Shown here: positions 14,322-22,225 of the stretch, piece after piece
Layout: each line of letters opens with the position of its first letter
Position numbering within the stretch: the first letter of the stretch is position 1
Assembly: GCA_004558865.1 (NCBI GenBank)
Contig: SFCY01000022.1
Span: 1-23,787, forward strand
Reading direction: 5' to 3'
DNA from: Bacteroidales bacterium
Lineage (GTDB): Bacteria > Bacteroidota > Bacteroidia > Bacteroidales > Bacteroidaceae
DNA: 23,787 bases
Notes under the pieces: model-generated
Database searches by the model: none
What the model was told of the DNA's origin: nothing
The model's input: the letters and a program-made list of their open reading frames with translations, nothing else
Program-made: the position numbers and the translations under genes

Positions 14322-16220
14322 TCAGGCGTGTTCCAAGTAGGTGTAGCCGTAGAGGCCGGAGCGGTAGTTGGAGAGGAACTCCTTGCCTTCCTCCATTGAG
14401 ATCTTGCCTGTCTTGACGCTCTTGGTGACCCACTGCTCCAGCTGGCGGACGAGCTTCTTGGGATTGTACTGCACATAGCCCAGCACCTCATCCACCGTCT
14501 CGCCGTCGATGATCTGGTCGATGTGGTACTTGCCGTTCTTCACGCTGATGTGCACGGCGTTGGTGTCGCCAAAGAGGTTGTGCATGTCGCCCAGGATTTC
14601 CTGGTAAGCTCCCACGAGAAACACTCCCAAGTAGTAAGGCTCGCCTCTCTTCAGGGGATGCACGGGTAGCACGTGGCTGATGCGGCCATTGACGACGAAG
14701 TTGGCAATCTTTCCGTCGGAGTCGCAGGTGATGTCCTGCAACGTGGCGTTGCGCGTGGGACACTCGTTGAGCCGCTGTATGGGCATGATGGGGAACAGCT
14801 GGTCGATGGCCCACGAGTCGGGGAGACTCTGGAACAGGGAGAAGTTGCAGAAATACTTGTCGGCCAACAGCTTGTCGAGGCCCCGGAGCTCGTCGGGCAC
14901 ATGCTTCATCTGCTTGCAGAGGATGTTGATCTCGTGGCACACGCTCCAATACATGGCCTCGATCTCAGCCCTTGTCTTGAGGTCGACGATGCCATGCGAG
15001 AAGAGTTCCAAGGCCTCGTCGCGGATTTGCTCGGCGTCGTGCCAGTCCTCCAGCATGTTGCGCGGGGTGATGTTGTCCCAGATCTCGTACAGGTCCTTCA
15101 CCAGTTGGTGGTCGCTGTCCTTTGCCTCAAACTCCTCGGGCATCTCGGGCAGCGAGGCGGTCTCCAGCACGTCGATGACCAGCACGCTGTGGTGGGCAGC
15201 CAGGGAGCGGCCACTCTCCGTGATGATGTTGGGATGGGGAAGATGGTTCTTGTCGGCCGCATCGACAAAGGTGTAGACGCAGTCGTTGACATACTCCTGT
15301 ATGGAATAGTTGACCGAGCTCTCGCTGTTGCTTGAGCGCGTGCCGTCGTAGTCCACGCCGAGTCCGCCGCCGCAGTCGACGAAGTCCACGTCGTAGCCCA
15401 TGTTGTGCAGGTTGATGTAGTATTGTGCAGCCTCGCGCAGAGCCGTCTGAATGCGGCGGATCTTGGTGATTTGGCTCCCGATGTGGAAATGGATCAGGTG
15501 TAGGCAGTCGCTCATGCCCAGTCCGTCGAGCTTGGCCAGAGCCGTGAGCAGCTCCGAAGAGGTGAGGCCGAACTTGCTGGCGTCGCCCCCGCTTTCCTCC
15601 CACTTGCCCGAGCCCGACGACGCCAGCTTGATGCGGATGCCCAAGTTGGGGCGCACGTTGAGCCGCTTGGCGGCCTCTGCGATGAGGTCTATCTCGTTGA
15701 GCTTCTCCACCACGATGAAGATTCGCTTGCCCATCTTCTGGGCCAGCAGGGCCAGCTCGATGTAGCTGTTGTCCTTGTAGCCATTGCACACGATAAGGGA
15801 GTCGCTCTGGCACTGCACGGCGATGACGGCATGGAGCTCGGGCTTGGAGCCGGCCTCCAGTCCCAAGTTGAACTTGCGGCCGTGGCTGATGATTTCCTCC
15901 ACCACCGGCTGCATCTGGTTCACTTTGATGGGGTAGATGACGAAGTTCTCCCCCTTGTAGCCGTATTCCTTCTTGGCCTTCTCGAAGCAGCTGGCCGTCT
16001 TCTCGATGCGGTTGTCCAGGATGTCGGGAAACCGCAGCAGGACGGGGGCGGTGATGTCGCGCAGTGCGAGTTCGTCCATCACGTCGCGCAGGTCTACCTG
16101 CGTGTTGTCCTTACAAGGAGTGACAAACACATTCCCTTGCTCATTGATACCAAAATACGAGGTGCCCCAGCCGTTGACGTTGTAGAGCTCCTTAGAATCC
16201 TCGATGGTCCATTTCTTCAT
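14322..16220 (-). CDS. speA: Biosynthetic arginine decarboxylase SpeA (632 aa)
   Basis: Converts arginine to agmatine, the first step of one route to putrescine and spermidine, using pyridoxal phosphate. The fold-III barrel begins with FVIYPIKVNQ, in which Lys99 should bind the cofactor. HFHIGSQ, VDCGGGLGVDYDG and ITESGRSLAAHH follow in the expected order, and the large C-terminal beta domain ends ...YTYLEHA. Length is typical of bacterial SpeA (about 630-660). There is no signal peptide, which fits the biosynthetic enzyme. It starts 37 bases after aroK and is probably co-transcribed with it. Later enzymes of agmatine use (agmatine deiminase, N-carbamoylputrescine amidase) are not in the window. 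Confidence 0.95.
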   Translation of the reverse strand: MKKWTIEDSKELYNVNGWGTSYFGINEQGNVFVTPCKDNTQVDLRDVMDELALRDITAPVLLRFPDILDNRIEKTASCFEKAKKEYGYKGENFVIYPIKVNQMQPVVEEIISHGRKFNLGLEAGSKPELHAVIAVQCQSDSLIVCNGYKDNSYIELALLAQKMGKRIFIVVEKLNEIDLIAEAAKRLNVRPNLGIRIKLASSGSGKWEESGGDASKFGLTSSELLTALAKLDGLGMSDCLHLIHFHIGSQITKIRRIQTALREAAQYYINLHNMGYDVDFVDCGGGLGVDYDGTRSSNSESSVNYSIQEYVNDCVYTFVDAADKNHLPHPNIITESGRSLAAHHSVLVIDVLETASLPEMPEEFEAKDSDHQLVKDLYEIWDNITPRNMLEDWHDAEQIRDEALELFSHGIVDLKTRAEIEAMYWSVCHEINILCKQMKHVPDELRGLDKLLADKYFCNFSLFQSLPDSWAIDQLFPIMPIQRLNECPTRNATLQDITCDSDGKIANFVVNGRISHVLPVHPLKRGEPYYLGVFLVGAYQEILGDMHNLFGDTNAVHISVKNGKYHIDQIIDGETVDEVLGYVQYNPKKLVRQLEQWVTKSVKTGKISMEEGKEFLSNYRSGLYGYTYLEHA

Positions 16221-16257
16221 TTCTTCAGTGTGATTGATGCTGACAGATTATCTAAAA

Positions 16258-16794
16258 TTAACTAATTTCAATTCCGAGCGAACCGCAAAGCCGCTCCACG
16301 GTGGTTTGTATTTTCTGGCGATTGTCGAGCAGCGAAACATCTATCACGTGCTTGGCCTTATAATAATAGGGTTCGCGCGCGACGAGCTGCTCCTGGATGA
16401 ACGCACGCACCTCGTCGGGGGTCTTGTCCAACAGCAGCGGCCTCACGGCCCTGCCCATTCTCAGGTGGGCATAGAGCACGTCGGGGGCGGCCTTGAGATA
16501 CACCGTCTCGCCCTGCCGGTTGAGGTATTCCATGTTGTCGAAGAAGCAGGGGGTGCCTCCGCCGCAGCTGAGGATGACCTCTTCAAACTCAGCCACCTCG
16601 TGGAGCATGTTGCGCTCCACCCGTCGGAAGCCCTCCTCGCCACGCTCGTCGAAGAGTTGCCTCACGGAGCGTCGCATGCGCTGCTCGATGTACCAGTCGA
16701 GGTCGTAGAATGGCACACCTATGGCTTTAGACAGCGCACGTCCGACGGTGGTCTTTCCTGCGCCCATATATCCTATAATGATGATGCGGTTCAT
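16258..16794 (-). CDS. aroK: Shikimate kinase AroK (178 aa)
   Basis: Phosphorylates shikimate with ATP in the pathway to chorismate and aromatic amino acids. The Walker A loop is G8-YMGA-GKT with Lys14 and Thr15. DLDWYIE (31-37) supplies the magnesium/shikimate aspartates, an Arg-rich helix FRRVERNMLHEV follows, and CGGGTP is the Walker B-like glycine loop. The lid has RPLLLD with its conserved Arg. Length is typical. The gene lies 72 bases downstream of topA and 37 upstream of speA on the same strand. The last 20 or so codons are ordinary for Bacteroidetes AroK. Confidence 0.95.
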   Translation of the reverse strand: MNRIIIIGYMGAGKTTVGRALSKAIGVPFYDLDWYIEQRMRRSVRQLFDERGEEGFRRVERNMLHEVAEFEEVILSCGGGTPCFFDNMEYLNRQGETVYLKAAPDVLYAHLRMGRAVRPLLLDKTPDEVRAFIQEQLVAREPYYYKAKHVIDVSLLDNRQKIQTTVERLCGSLGIEIS

Positions 16795-16866
16795 CGGTTG
16801 GTGTAGAGGGAGTAGGTAATGTAGGGGTGTAGGGAGAAGTTGGTGGGGCCGCTCCTGGCCACACTA

Positions 16867-19197
16867 TCATTTTTTCCCTCTTTTGGGTTTTGGCTCGGGA
16901 GCGTTCTCCACTATCTCCTTGCATTGGTCGTAGGAGAGCTCGGCGGCCTGCGGATGCAGGTTCTTGGGTATGCGGTAGTTTTTCCCATCATAGCTGATGT
17001 AGGGTCCGTAGCGGCCGTTGAGCACCTCCATCTTGGGGTCTTGGCCGAAGCTCTTCAGATGGCGCTTGGCTTCCTGCTCCTCCTTTTGGCGTATGAGTTC
17101 CACCGACTCTTCAAGCGTGACGCTCATCGGGTCGGCTCCCTTGGGCAGCGAGGCGTACTTACCGTCGTATTTCACGTAAGGCCCAAACCTGCCCGAGCCT
17201 ATCTCCACAGGTTTGCCCTGATAGTCGCCCACCAGGCGCGGCAGCTTGAACAGCTCCAAGGCCTCGTCCAAGGTGATGGTCTCTATGCTCTTGTCCTTGG
17301 GCACCTGGGCGAAGCGGGGCTTCTCCGTGTCGGATGCCCGGCCAATCTGCACCACCGGCCCGAAGCGGCCTATCTTCACAATCACGGGCTTGCCGTCGGC
17401 AGGGTCTGTGCCCAGCTCCCGCTCGCCCACCTTGTGTTCCTCGCGCTTCTCAAGCACCTCTTTCACGGCGGGCTCAAACTTACGGTCGAAGCCCCTCATC
17501 ATGTCCTTCCATTCCTCCTTGCCTTCGGCAATCTGGTCAAACTCGCCCTCCACCTTGGCCGTGAAGTTGTAGTCCATGATTTCGGGGAAGTTGGTCATCA
17601 GGAAGTCGTTCACCACCACACCGATGTCGGTGGGCACGAGCTTTCCCTTTTCCGAGCCCACAGTCTCCGTCTTGGTCTTGGTCGTGATGATGTTGCCTTT
17701 CAGCGTATCGACGGTATACTTGCGTTCCTCACCCGTCTTGTTGCCCTTCACCACATACTCGCGCTGCTGTATGGTGCTGATGGTGGGGGCGTAGGTGGAG
17801 GGTCGGCCGATGCCGAGTTCCTCCAGCTTGTGCACCAGGCTGGCCTCGGTGTATCGGGCGGGTCCCTGCGAGAAGCGTTCGGTGGAGCTTATCTCGCGTC
17901 GTGTCAGTTTGTCGCCGTCATTCATGGCGGGCAGTCGGAGCGAGCCCTCCTCTCCGCCGTTGTCGTCATCGTCGCTGCTCTCGCGATACACCTTGAGGAA
18001 TCCCTCAAAGGTCACCACCTCACCATTGGCGACGAACTTTTCCTCCGAGTTGTCCATGTTGATGGTCACGGTGGTCTTCTCTATCTCGGCGTCGGCCATC
18101 TGCGAGGCGGCGGTGCGCTTCCAGATGAGGTTGTAGAGCCGGCGTTCCTGCATCGTGCCCTCAATCTCCGTGGCCGACATGGCCGTGGGGCGGATGGCCT
18201 CGTGGGCTTCCTGCGCACCCTTGGAGTGGGTATGGAAGTTGCGCGGGTGGCTGTTCTCCTCGCCATAGAGTTTGGTGACGACCTCCTTACTGGTGTTGAT
18301 GGCCAGCGAGGAGAGGTTGACCGAGTCGGTACGCATGTAGGTGATGCGTCCATTCTCGTATAGGTGCTGCGCCACCATCATGGTCTGCGACACGGTGAAA
18401 CCGAGCTTTCTGGCGGCGTCCTGCTGCAGGGTCGACGTGGTGAATGGGGGCGCGGGAGTGCGTTTGAGGGGTTTCTTGCTGATGGCGCCGACGGTGAAAT
18501 CGGCCGTTTTGCACTTCTCAAGGAAGTCGCGGGCCTCGTCGAGCGTCTTGAACCGCTTGTCGAGTTCGGCCTTCACCTCGCTCTGCGAGCCGTCGGGGTT
18601 GGTCAGTCCGAAAGTGGCGTTGATGCGATAGAAAGGTTCCGACTTGAACGCTTGGATCTCGCGCTCGCGGTCAACGATGAGCCTCACGGCGACACTTTGC
18701 ACGCGACCAGCCGAGAGGGCTGGCTTCACCTTGCGCCAGAGCACGGGCGAGAGCTTGAAGCCGACCAAACGGTCGAGCACGCGGCGCGCCTGCTGCGCGT
18801 TGACAAGGTTCATGTCGAGATGGCGCGGATGCTCTATGGCCTGCAGGATGGCGGGCTTGGTGATTTCATGGAACACGATACGGCTCGTCTTGGCCTCGTC
18901 CAGCCCCAACACCTCGCACAGGTGCCAGCTGATGGCCTCTCCCTCGCGGTCCTCATCGGATGCGAGCCATATCTTCTTGGCTTCCTTGGCGGCCTTCTTC
19001 AGCTCGCCCACCACCTTGCGTTTCTCTTCTGGTATCTCGTAAGTAGGTTCCAAGGTCTTGGGGTCGATGCTCAAAGCCTTCTTTTTCAGGTCACGGATAT
19101 GGCCGTAAGACGACATCACCTTGTAGTCTTTCCCCAAGAACTTCTCTATGGTCTTTGCCTTGGCGGGGCTCTCTACTATCACTAAATTCTCTTGCAT
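16867..19197 (-). CDS. topA: DNA topoisomerase I TopA (776 aa)
   Basis: A type IA enzyme that relaxes negative supercoils. The TOPRIM domain opens with LVIVESPAKAKTIEKFLG (Glu9) and has the metal-binding SDEDREGE (Asp81, Asp83). The active-site tyrosine is Tyr287 in GRITYMRTDS. LVGFKLSPVLWRKV and the EAHEAIRPT motif are also present. After the core (to about 590) the C-terminal part contains repeated 'GRFGP.V....' modules (IGRFGPVVQIG, SGRFGPYVKYDG, NGRYGPYISYDG) instead of four-cysteine zinc fingers, as is usual in Bacteroidetes. The ATG at 19197 is well placed. Upstream, on the minus strand, TACTTTTG (plus 19226-19233) is a good -7 box but no -33 match is seen. It leads a co-directional run with aroK and speA. 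Confidence 0.96.
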   Translation of the reverse strand: MQENLVIVESPAKAKTIEKFLGKDYKVMSSYGHIRDLKKKALSIDPKTLEPTYEIPEEKRKVVGELKKAAKEAKKIWLASDEDREGEAISWHLCEVLGLDEAKTSRIVFHEITKPAILQAIEHPRHLDMNLVNAQQARRVLDRLVGFKLSPVLWRKVKPALSAGRVQSVAVRLIVDREREIQAFKSEPFYRINATFGLTNPDGSQSEVKAELDKRFKTLDEARDFLEKCKTADFTVGAISKKPLKRTPAPPFTTSTLQQDAARKLGFTVSQTMMVAQHLYENGRITYMRTDSVNLSSLAINTSKEVVTKLYGEENSHPRNFHTHSKGAQEAHEAIRPTAMSATEIEGTMQERRLYNLIWKRTAASQMADAEIEKTTVTINMDNSEEKFVANGEVVTFEGFLKVYRESSDDDDNGGEEGSLRLPAMNDGDKLTRREISSTERFSQGPARYTEASLVHKLEELGIGRPSTYAPTISTIQQREYVVKGNKTGEERKYTVDTLKGNIITTKTKTETVGSEKGKLVPTDIGVVVNDFLMTNFPEIMDYNFTAKVEGEFDQIAEGKEEWKDMMRGFDRKFEPAVKEVLEKREEHKVGERELGTDPADGKPVIVKIGRFGPVVQIGRASDTEKPRFAQVPKDKSIETITLDEALELFKLPRLVGDYQGKPVEIGSGRFGPYVKYDGKYASLPKGADPMSVTLEESVELIRQKEEQEAKRHLKSFGQDPKMEVLNGRYGPYISYDGKNYRIPKNLHPQAAELSYDQCKEIVENAPEPKPKRGKK

Positions 19198-19225
19198 AGT
19201 CTGACACGTGTTCTTTTATTTGCGG

Positions 19226-19233
19226 CAAAAGTA
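19226..19233 (-). promoter_or_regulatory. Candidate -7 box for topA
   Basis: TACTTTTG on the minus strand lies 29 bases upstream of the topA ATG and fits TAnnTTTG. No TTG lies at the usual 19-22 base distance, so it is only a partial promoter match. Confidence 0.35.
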
Positions 19234-19392
19234 ACTAATTATTTGGCATGTACATCTTATAAAAGTGTATTTTGAGATTTTTTAACGTAGAGGGGGAGAG
19301 GCTCGCAACTATTCAGCGAAACGTACTGCAAAACAAAAGATATCCAACTTGTTCGGTTGAATATGGGGTTATATGCTGACAAAAAACAGCAA

Positions 19393-19411
19393 TACCCTTG
19401 AAAAAAGGGTA
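19393..19411. repeat. Short hairpin TACCCTT/AAGGGTA
   Basis: Seven-base perfect arms around a GAAAA loop. It could form in RNA from either strand. It is immediately followed by GCGCAGCCCCTACAAT, and the last ten bases of that string (CCCCTACAAT) are also the first ten bases of this window, hinting at a dispersed intergenic sequence. Confidence 0.4.
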
Positions 19412-19462
19412 GCGCAGCCCCTACAATACCTAAAAACTTACAAAACCTACAAGACTTACTGT

Positions 19463-19482
19463 GTCCGCTGAGGGCAGCGGAC
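19463..19482. repeat. Short hairpin GTCCGCTG/CAGCGGAC
   Basis: Perfect eight-base arms with a four-base AGGG loop. No T-run follows on either strand, so it is not a clear terminator. It lies about 40 bases before the 38-base dispersed repeat copy. Confidence 0.45.
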
Positions 19483-19522
19483 CTCCCGGGCAGCGAATCT
19501 CCCGCACGGCAACATGCAGCCA

Positions 19523-19560
19523 GGTGTGGCACTTTCGGTCTTTGCGCCTTTGCGAGACAA
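19523..19560. repeat. Dispersed intergenic repeat, copy 1
   Basis: GGTGTGGC, a variable five bases, CGG, then CTTTGCGCCTTTGCGAGACAA. Thirty-four of 38 bases agree with the copy at 22068-22105. Looser similarity continues on both sides (CACGGC...TGCA upstream and CCGCGAG downstream), so the element is probably about 70 bases (19505-19574). Sequences of this kind produce spurious ORFs reading 'SRKGAK' and are, from memory, frequent between genes in this order of bacteria. Confidence 0.6.
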
Positions 19561-19599
19561 CACATTTCCGCGAGTCAACACGAAAACCCTGCGCTGGAA

Positions 19600-19630
19600 T
19601 TGGGAGTATGGGAAATAATGTGTACTTTTG
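19600..19630 (+). promoter_or_regulatory. Bacteroidetes-type promoter for the DUF4838 gene
   Basis: TTG at 19600-19602, 20 bases, then TACTTTTG at 19623-19630 match consensus. The transcript would start near 19637, giving a leader of about 45 bases to the ATG at 19682. Confidence 0.6.
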
Positions 19631-19681
19631 CATGGACTGTAACAAATCCTTGACAATGTCGACTAACAACCATCCACTGAT

Positions 19682-21880
19682 ATGAAACCATTTCTGAGAA
19701 GCATCACCATCCTTTGTTGCCTCGCCCTGACCCTGCCGGCCATGGGGCAGATGACCCTTGTGGTCAAGCGTAAGCCCACGGCCACCATCGTCTGCCAGCC
19801 GGGCGACAGCCTGGCCCGGCGCGCCGCCGGGCTGTTGAACAAGTTCGTTTACCGCATCTCCGGCACGCGGCTGCCCATCTCCGCACAGGTCCGAGGCGCA
19901 GGCAAAGGCCAGACCGTGAGGCTGCTGACCGACGCCAAGGACCTGCCCGCAGGCGGCTTCCGCATAGACTGCACGCCGCAGATGCTCACCATACAGTCGG
20001 GCAGCGACCGGGGCGTGGTCTACGGTGTGGCCACTCTGCTCGAACAGTATCTCGGCGTAAACTACTGGGCGGCCTTCACATGGTCGTGCCCAAGCCTCCA
20101 GACTCTCGCGCTGCCCGCCATCCACACCGTAGACCATCCGGCGTTCGGCTTCCGCCAGACCCAAAGCTACGGCTCGCAGGATGCCGACTACATCGACTGG
20201 TACCGCCTCAACACCCACGAGGAGGTGTTTGCCGGCGACCTGTGGGTGCACACCTTCAACCGTCTGCTGCCGGCCTCGCGCTACGGCAAGGCCCATCCCG
20301 AGTGGTACTCCTTCCTCAACGGGCAGCGCCGCCCAGGCGACCACAGCCAGTGGTGCCTCACCAACCCAGAGGTCTTCGAGGCGGCTTGCCGGCAGATAGA
20401 CTCCATCTTCAAGGCCAACCCGCAGCGCACGATGATGAGCGTGAGCCAGAACGACGGCAACAACACATACTGCCAGTGCCCGCAGTGCAGGCAGGTGGAC
20501 AGCATCGAGGGATCGCCCTCGGGCAACCTCATCCGATTTGTCAACAAACTGGCGCGCCGCTTCCCCGACAAGCAGTTCTCCACACTGGCCTATCTCTACA
20601 GCATGCAGCCGCCCAGACACGCAAGGCCGCTGCCCAACGTGAACATCATGCTCTGCGACATAGACTGCAAGCGCGAGGTGCCGCTCACCGACAACGACTC
20701 GGGCAAGGACTTCGTGAGGGCCATCGAGGGATGGGGCCGAATATCCGACAACATCTTCGTGTGGGACTATGGCATCAACTTCGACAACATGGTCGCCCCA
20801 TTCCCCAACTTCCATATCCTGCAGCCCAACCTCCAGCTCTTCAGGCGCAACCACGCGAGGATGGTATTCGAGCAGGTGAACGGACAGTTGGGCACCGACT
20901 TCGCCGAGCTGCGCGCCTACATGATAGGCAAGCTGATGTGGAATCCCAACGCCGACACCGACTCGCTGACGCAGGTCTTCCTCAAAGGCTACTACGGCAA
21001 GGCGGCTCCCGAACTCTACCAGTATCTGAAGCTACAACAGGGCGCCCTGCTCGGCTCGCGCGTGCCGCTGTGGATCTACGACTCGCCCATCAGCCACAAG
21101 AACGGAATGCTCAACGATGCATGCGTGAAGGCCTACAACCAGCTCTTCGATCGTGCCGAACAGCTCGTGGCCAACGACACGGCCAGGCTCCGCCGAGTGC
21201 AGATAGCGCGCCTGCCCCTGCAATACAGCCAACTGGAGATAGCGCGCACGAAGACGGGACTCGACGCCGACAGCATCGGCCAGCTGCTGCAGACCTTCCA
21301 GGCTCGCGCCGACCGCTACGGAGTGAGGCTGCTCAACGAGCGCAACAACCAGGTGGACGACTACTGCGCCCTCTACCGCCAACGCTACATGCCAAGAGCC
21401 AACACCAACAAGGCCGCGGGAGCCACCGTGGCATGGAGCACCCCGCCCGCACAGCGCTACCGTCCCATCGCCGACAAGGCCCTCACCGACGGACTCTATG
21501 GCGGCACAACCTACGTGGAGAGTTGGGTGGGATGGGAAGGCGAGGACGCCGACTTCACACTGGACATGGGCGGAGAGAAGACTTTCTCCACCATCTCCAC
21601 CGACTTCCTCCACCAACTGGGCGCTTGGGTGCTGCTCCCAAAGAGCGTGACCTACTACTATTCGACCGACAACAAGAACTACAGGCTCTTGGGTACGCAC
21701 GAGTTCCCCGAGGACAGGGACAACCGGGTGAAGTTTGTCAAGGGCACAGTGACCGCTCCGCAGCCCGTCAGCGCGCGATACGTCCGCGTGGTGGTCAAGA
21801 CCATCGGCCTCTGCCCCTCGTGGCACTACGGCGTGGGCTATCCCGCATGGTTCTTCCTCGACGAGGTGGAAGTGGAGTGA
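19682..21880 (+). CDS. Exported DUF4838 protein, putative glycoside hydrolase (732 aa)
   Basis: A signal peptide (MKPFLRSITILCCLALTLPAMG, cleavage before Q23) indicates export. Residues about 30-130 form an alpha/beta domain like the N-terminal domain before GH20 and GH67 barrels (SGSDRGVVYGVATLLEQYLG). The DUF4838 core, about 165-440, has VSQNDGNNTYCQCPQC (254-269, a three-cysteine cluster), LCDIDC, and FEQVNGQLG with Glu397, a reasonable catalytic candidate. Residues about 595-732 look like an F5/8 type C carbohydrate-binding module (DGLYGG...WVGWEGEDADFTLDMG, ending FFLDEVEVE). DUF4838 belongs to the TIM-barrel glycosidase clan, but I know of no firm activity for it. It is transcribed alone, with repeat-rich DNA on both sides. 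It probably helps digest a complex glycan; the substrate is unknown. Confidence 0.8.
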   Translation: MKPFLRSITILCCLALTLPAMGQMTLVVKRKPTATIVCQPGDSLARRAAGLLNKFVYRISGTRLPISAQVRGAGKGQTVRLLTDAKDLPAGGFRIDCTPQMLTIQSGSDRGVVYGVATLLEQYLGVNYWAAFTWSCPSLQTLALPAIHTVDHPAFGFRQTQSYGSQDADYIDWYRLNTHEEVFAGDLWVHTFNRLLPASRYGKAHPEWYSFLNGQRRPGDHSQWCLTNPEVFEAACRQIDSIFKANPQRTMMSVSQNDGNNTYCQCPQCRQVDSIEGSPSGNLIRFVNKLARRFPDKQFSTLAYLYSMQPPRHARPLPNVNIMLCDIDCKREVPLTDNDSGKDFVRAIEGWGRISDNIFVWDYGINFDNMVAPFPNFHILQPNLQLFRRNHARMVFEQVNGQLGTDFAELRAYMIGKLMWNPNADTDSLTQVFLKGYYGKAAPELYQYLKLQQGALLGSRVPLWIYDSPISHKNGMLNDACVKAYNQLFDRAEQLVANDTARLRRVQIARLPLQYSQLEIARTKTGLDADSIGQLLQTFQARADRYGVRLLNERNNQVDDYCALYRQRYMPRANTNKAAGATVAWSTPPAQRYRPIADKALTDGLYGGTTYVESWVGWEGEDADFTLDMGGEKTFSTISTDFLHQLGAWVLLPKSVTYYYSTDNKNYRLLGTHEFPEDRDNRVKFVKGTVTAPQPVSARYVRVVVKTIGLCPSWHYGVGYPAWFFLDEVEVE

Positions 21881-21908
21881 TCGTCTCCCATCGCCTTCAC
21901 ATCGTTTG

Positions 21909-22008
21909 TCCAACTTGTGTGTCAGCTGTCACACAACAATAGGACAGCCGGCACACAATTGTGTGACAACTGACACACAACTGTGTGACAGCCGTCACAC
22001 AAGTTGGA
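21909..22008. repeat. Large inverted repeat built of TGTGTGACA-like units
   Basis: Arms of 27 bases, 21909-21935 and 21982-22008, match at 25 positions; the outer 13 (TCCAACTTGTGTG / CACACAAGTTGGA) are perfect. The 46-base centre contains a perfect palindrome CACACAATTGTGTG (21952-21965) and a further GACAACTGACACACAA. In all, the block is made of about seven alternating GTGTGACA and TGTCACAC elements. It begins 28 bases after the DUF4838 stop codon, where it could end transcription, but no T-tract follows and the size exceeds a normal terminator. Confidence 0.7.
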
Positions 22009-22050
22009 TAGACATGGCGGTCTGAACATGGTTTTAGGGCCGGCGCAAGG

Positions 22051-22148
22051 CACGGCCCCTGCAAGCGGGTGTGGCCTTTGCGGCCTTTGCGCCTTTGCGA
22101 GACAAAACAAGGAGTGATTGCCGCGAGCATACAATTGCAGGGGCCGTG
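22051..22148. repeat. 14-base inverted repeat bracketing repeat copy 2
   Basis: CACGGCCCCTGCAA at 22051-22064 and its exact complement TTGCAGGGGCCGTG at 22135-22148 enclose 70 bases that include the 38-base repeat. The layout is that of a small non-coding mobile unit or a long-range RNA stem. No target-site duplication was seen next to it. The copy near 19.5 kb has CACGGC at the left side but no matching right arm. Confidence 0.55.
22068..22105. repeat. Dispersed intergenic repeat, copy 2
   Basis: GGTGTGGCCTTTGCGGC followed by CTTTGCGCCTTTGCGAGACAA, agreeing with the copy at 19523-19560 at 34 of 38 bases in the same orientation. This copy lies between the inverted repeats at 22051-22064 and 22135-22148. 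The two copies flank the DUF4838 gene at a distance of about 2.5 kb. Confidence 0.6.
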
Positions 22149-22170
22149 TTTTCTTACAAGAATTTCCATA

Positions 22171-22225
22171 AATTGACCACAAATTTTTCATAAACAAATT
22201 ATTTGTGAAAAATTCGTGGTCAATT
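22171..22225. repeat. AT-rich 20-base inverted repeat, possible terminator
   Basis: AATTGACCAC-A-AATTTTTCA (22171-22190) pairs with TGAAAAATT-C-GTGGTCAATT (22206-22225) at 19 of 20 positions. The 15-base loop itself holds CAAAT-T-ATTTG. It lies 80 bases downstream of the right-edge methyltransferase gene on the minus strand and could end that transcript, although it is weakly T-tailed. Confidence 0.6.

Larger units (their letters stand above)
19234..19600. other. Intergenic region between divergent topA and DUF4838 genes
   Basis: No protein-coding gene is supported. It holds two compact hairpins (19393-19411 and 19463-19482), a stretch of near-repeated ACCTA/ACTTAC units at about 19417-19460 (ACCTAAAAACTTAC, then ACCTACAAGACTTAC), and the repeat copy at 19523-19560. 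The minus-strand frame at 19257-19565 has no recognisable protein features. Confidence 0.4.

Noticed and set aside
16840..18363. A 507-codon open frame on the plus strand
   Set aside because: It lies almost wholly opposite topA, has no domain pattern, and is explained by the GC-rich third positions of topA.
19257..19565. 102-codon minus-strand ORF
   Set aside because: It spans hairpins and a dispersed repeat, and its start is the repeat-derived 'LAKAQRPK' type of spurious reading.
20080..21942. A 620-codon frame on the plus strand in another register
   Set aside because: It is a shifted reading of the DUF4838 gene, rich in Arg, Pro and Gln as expected of an out-of-frame GC-rich sequence.
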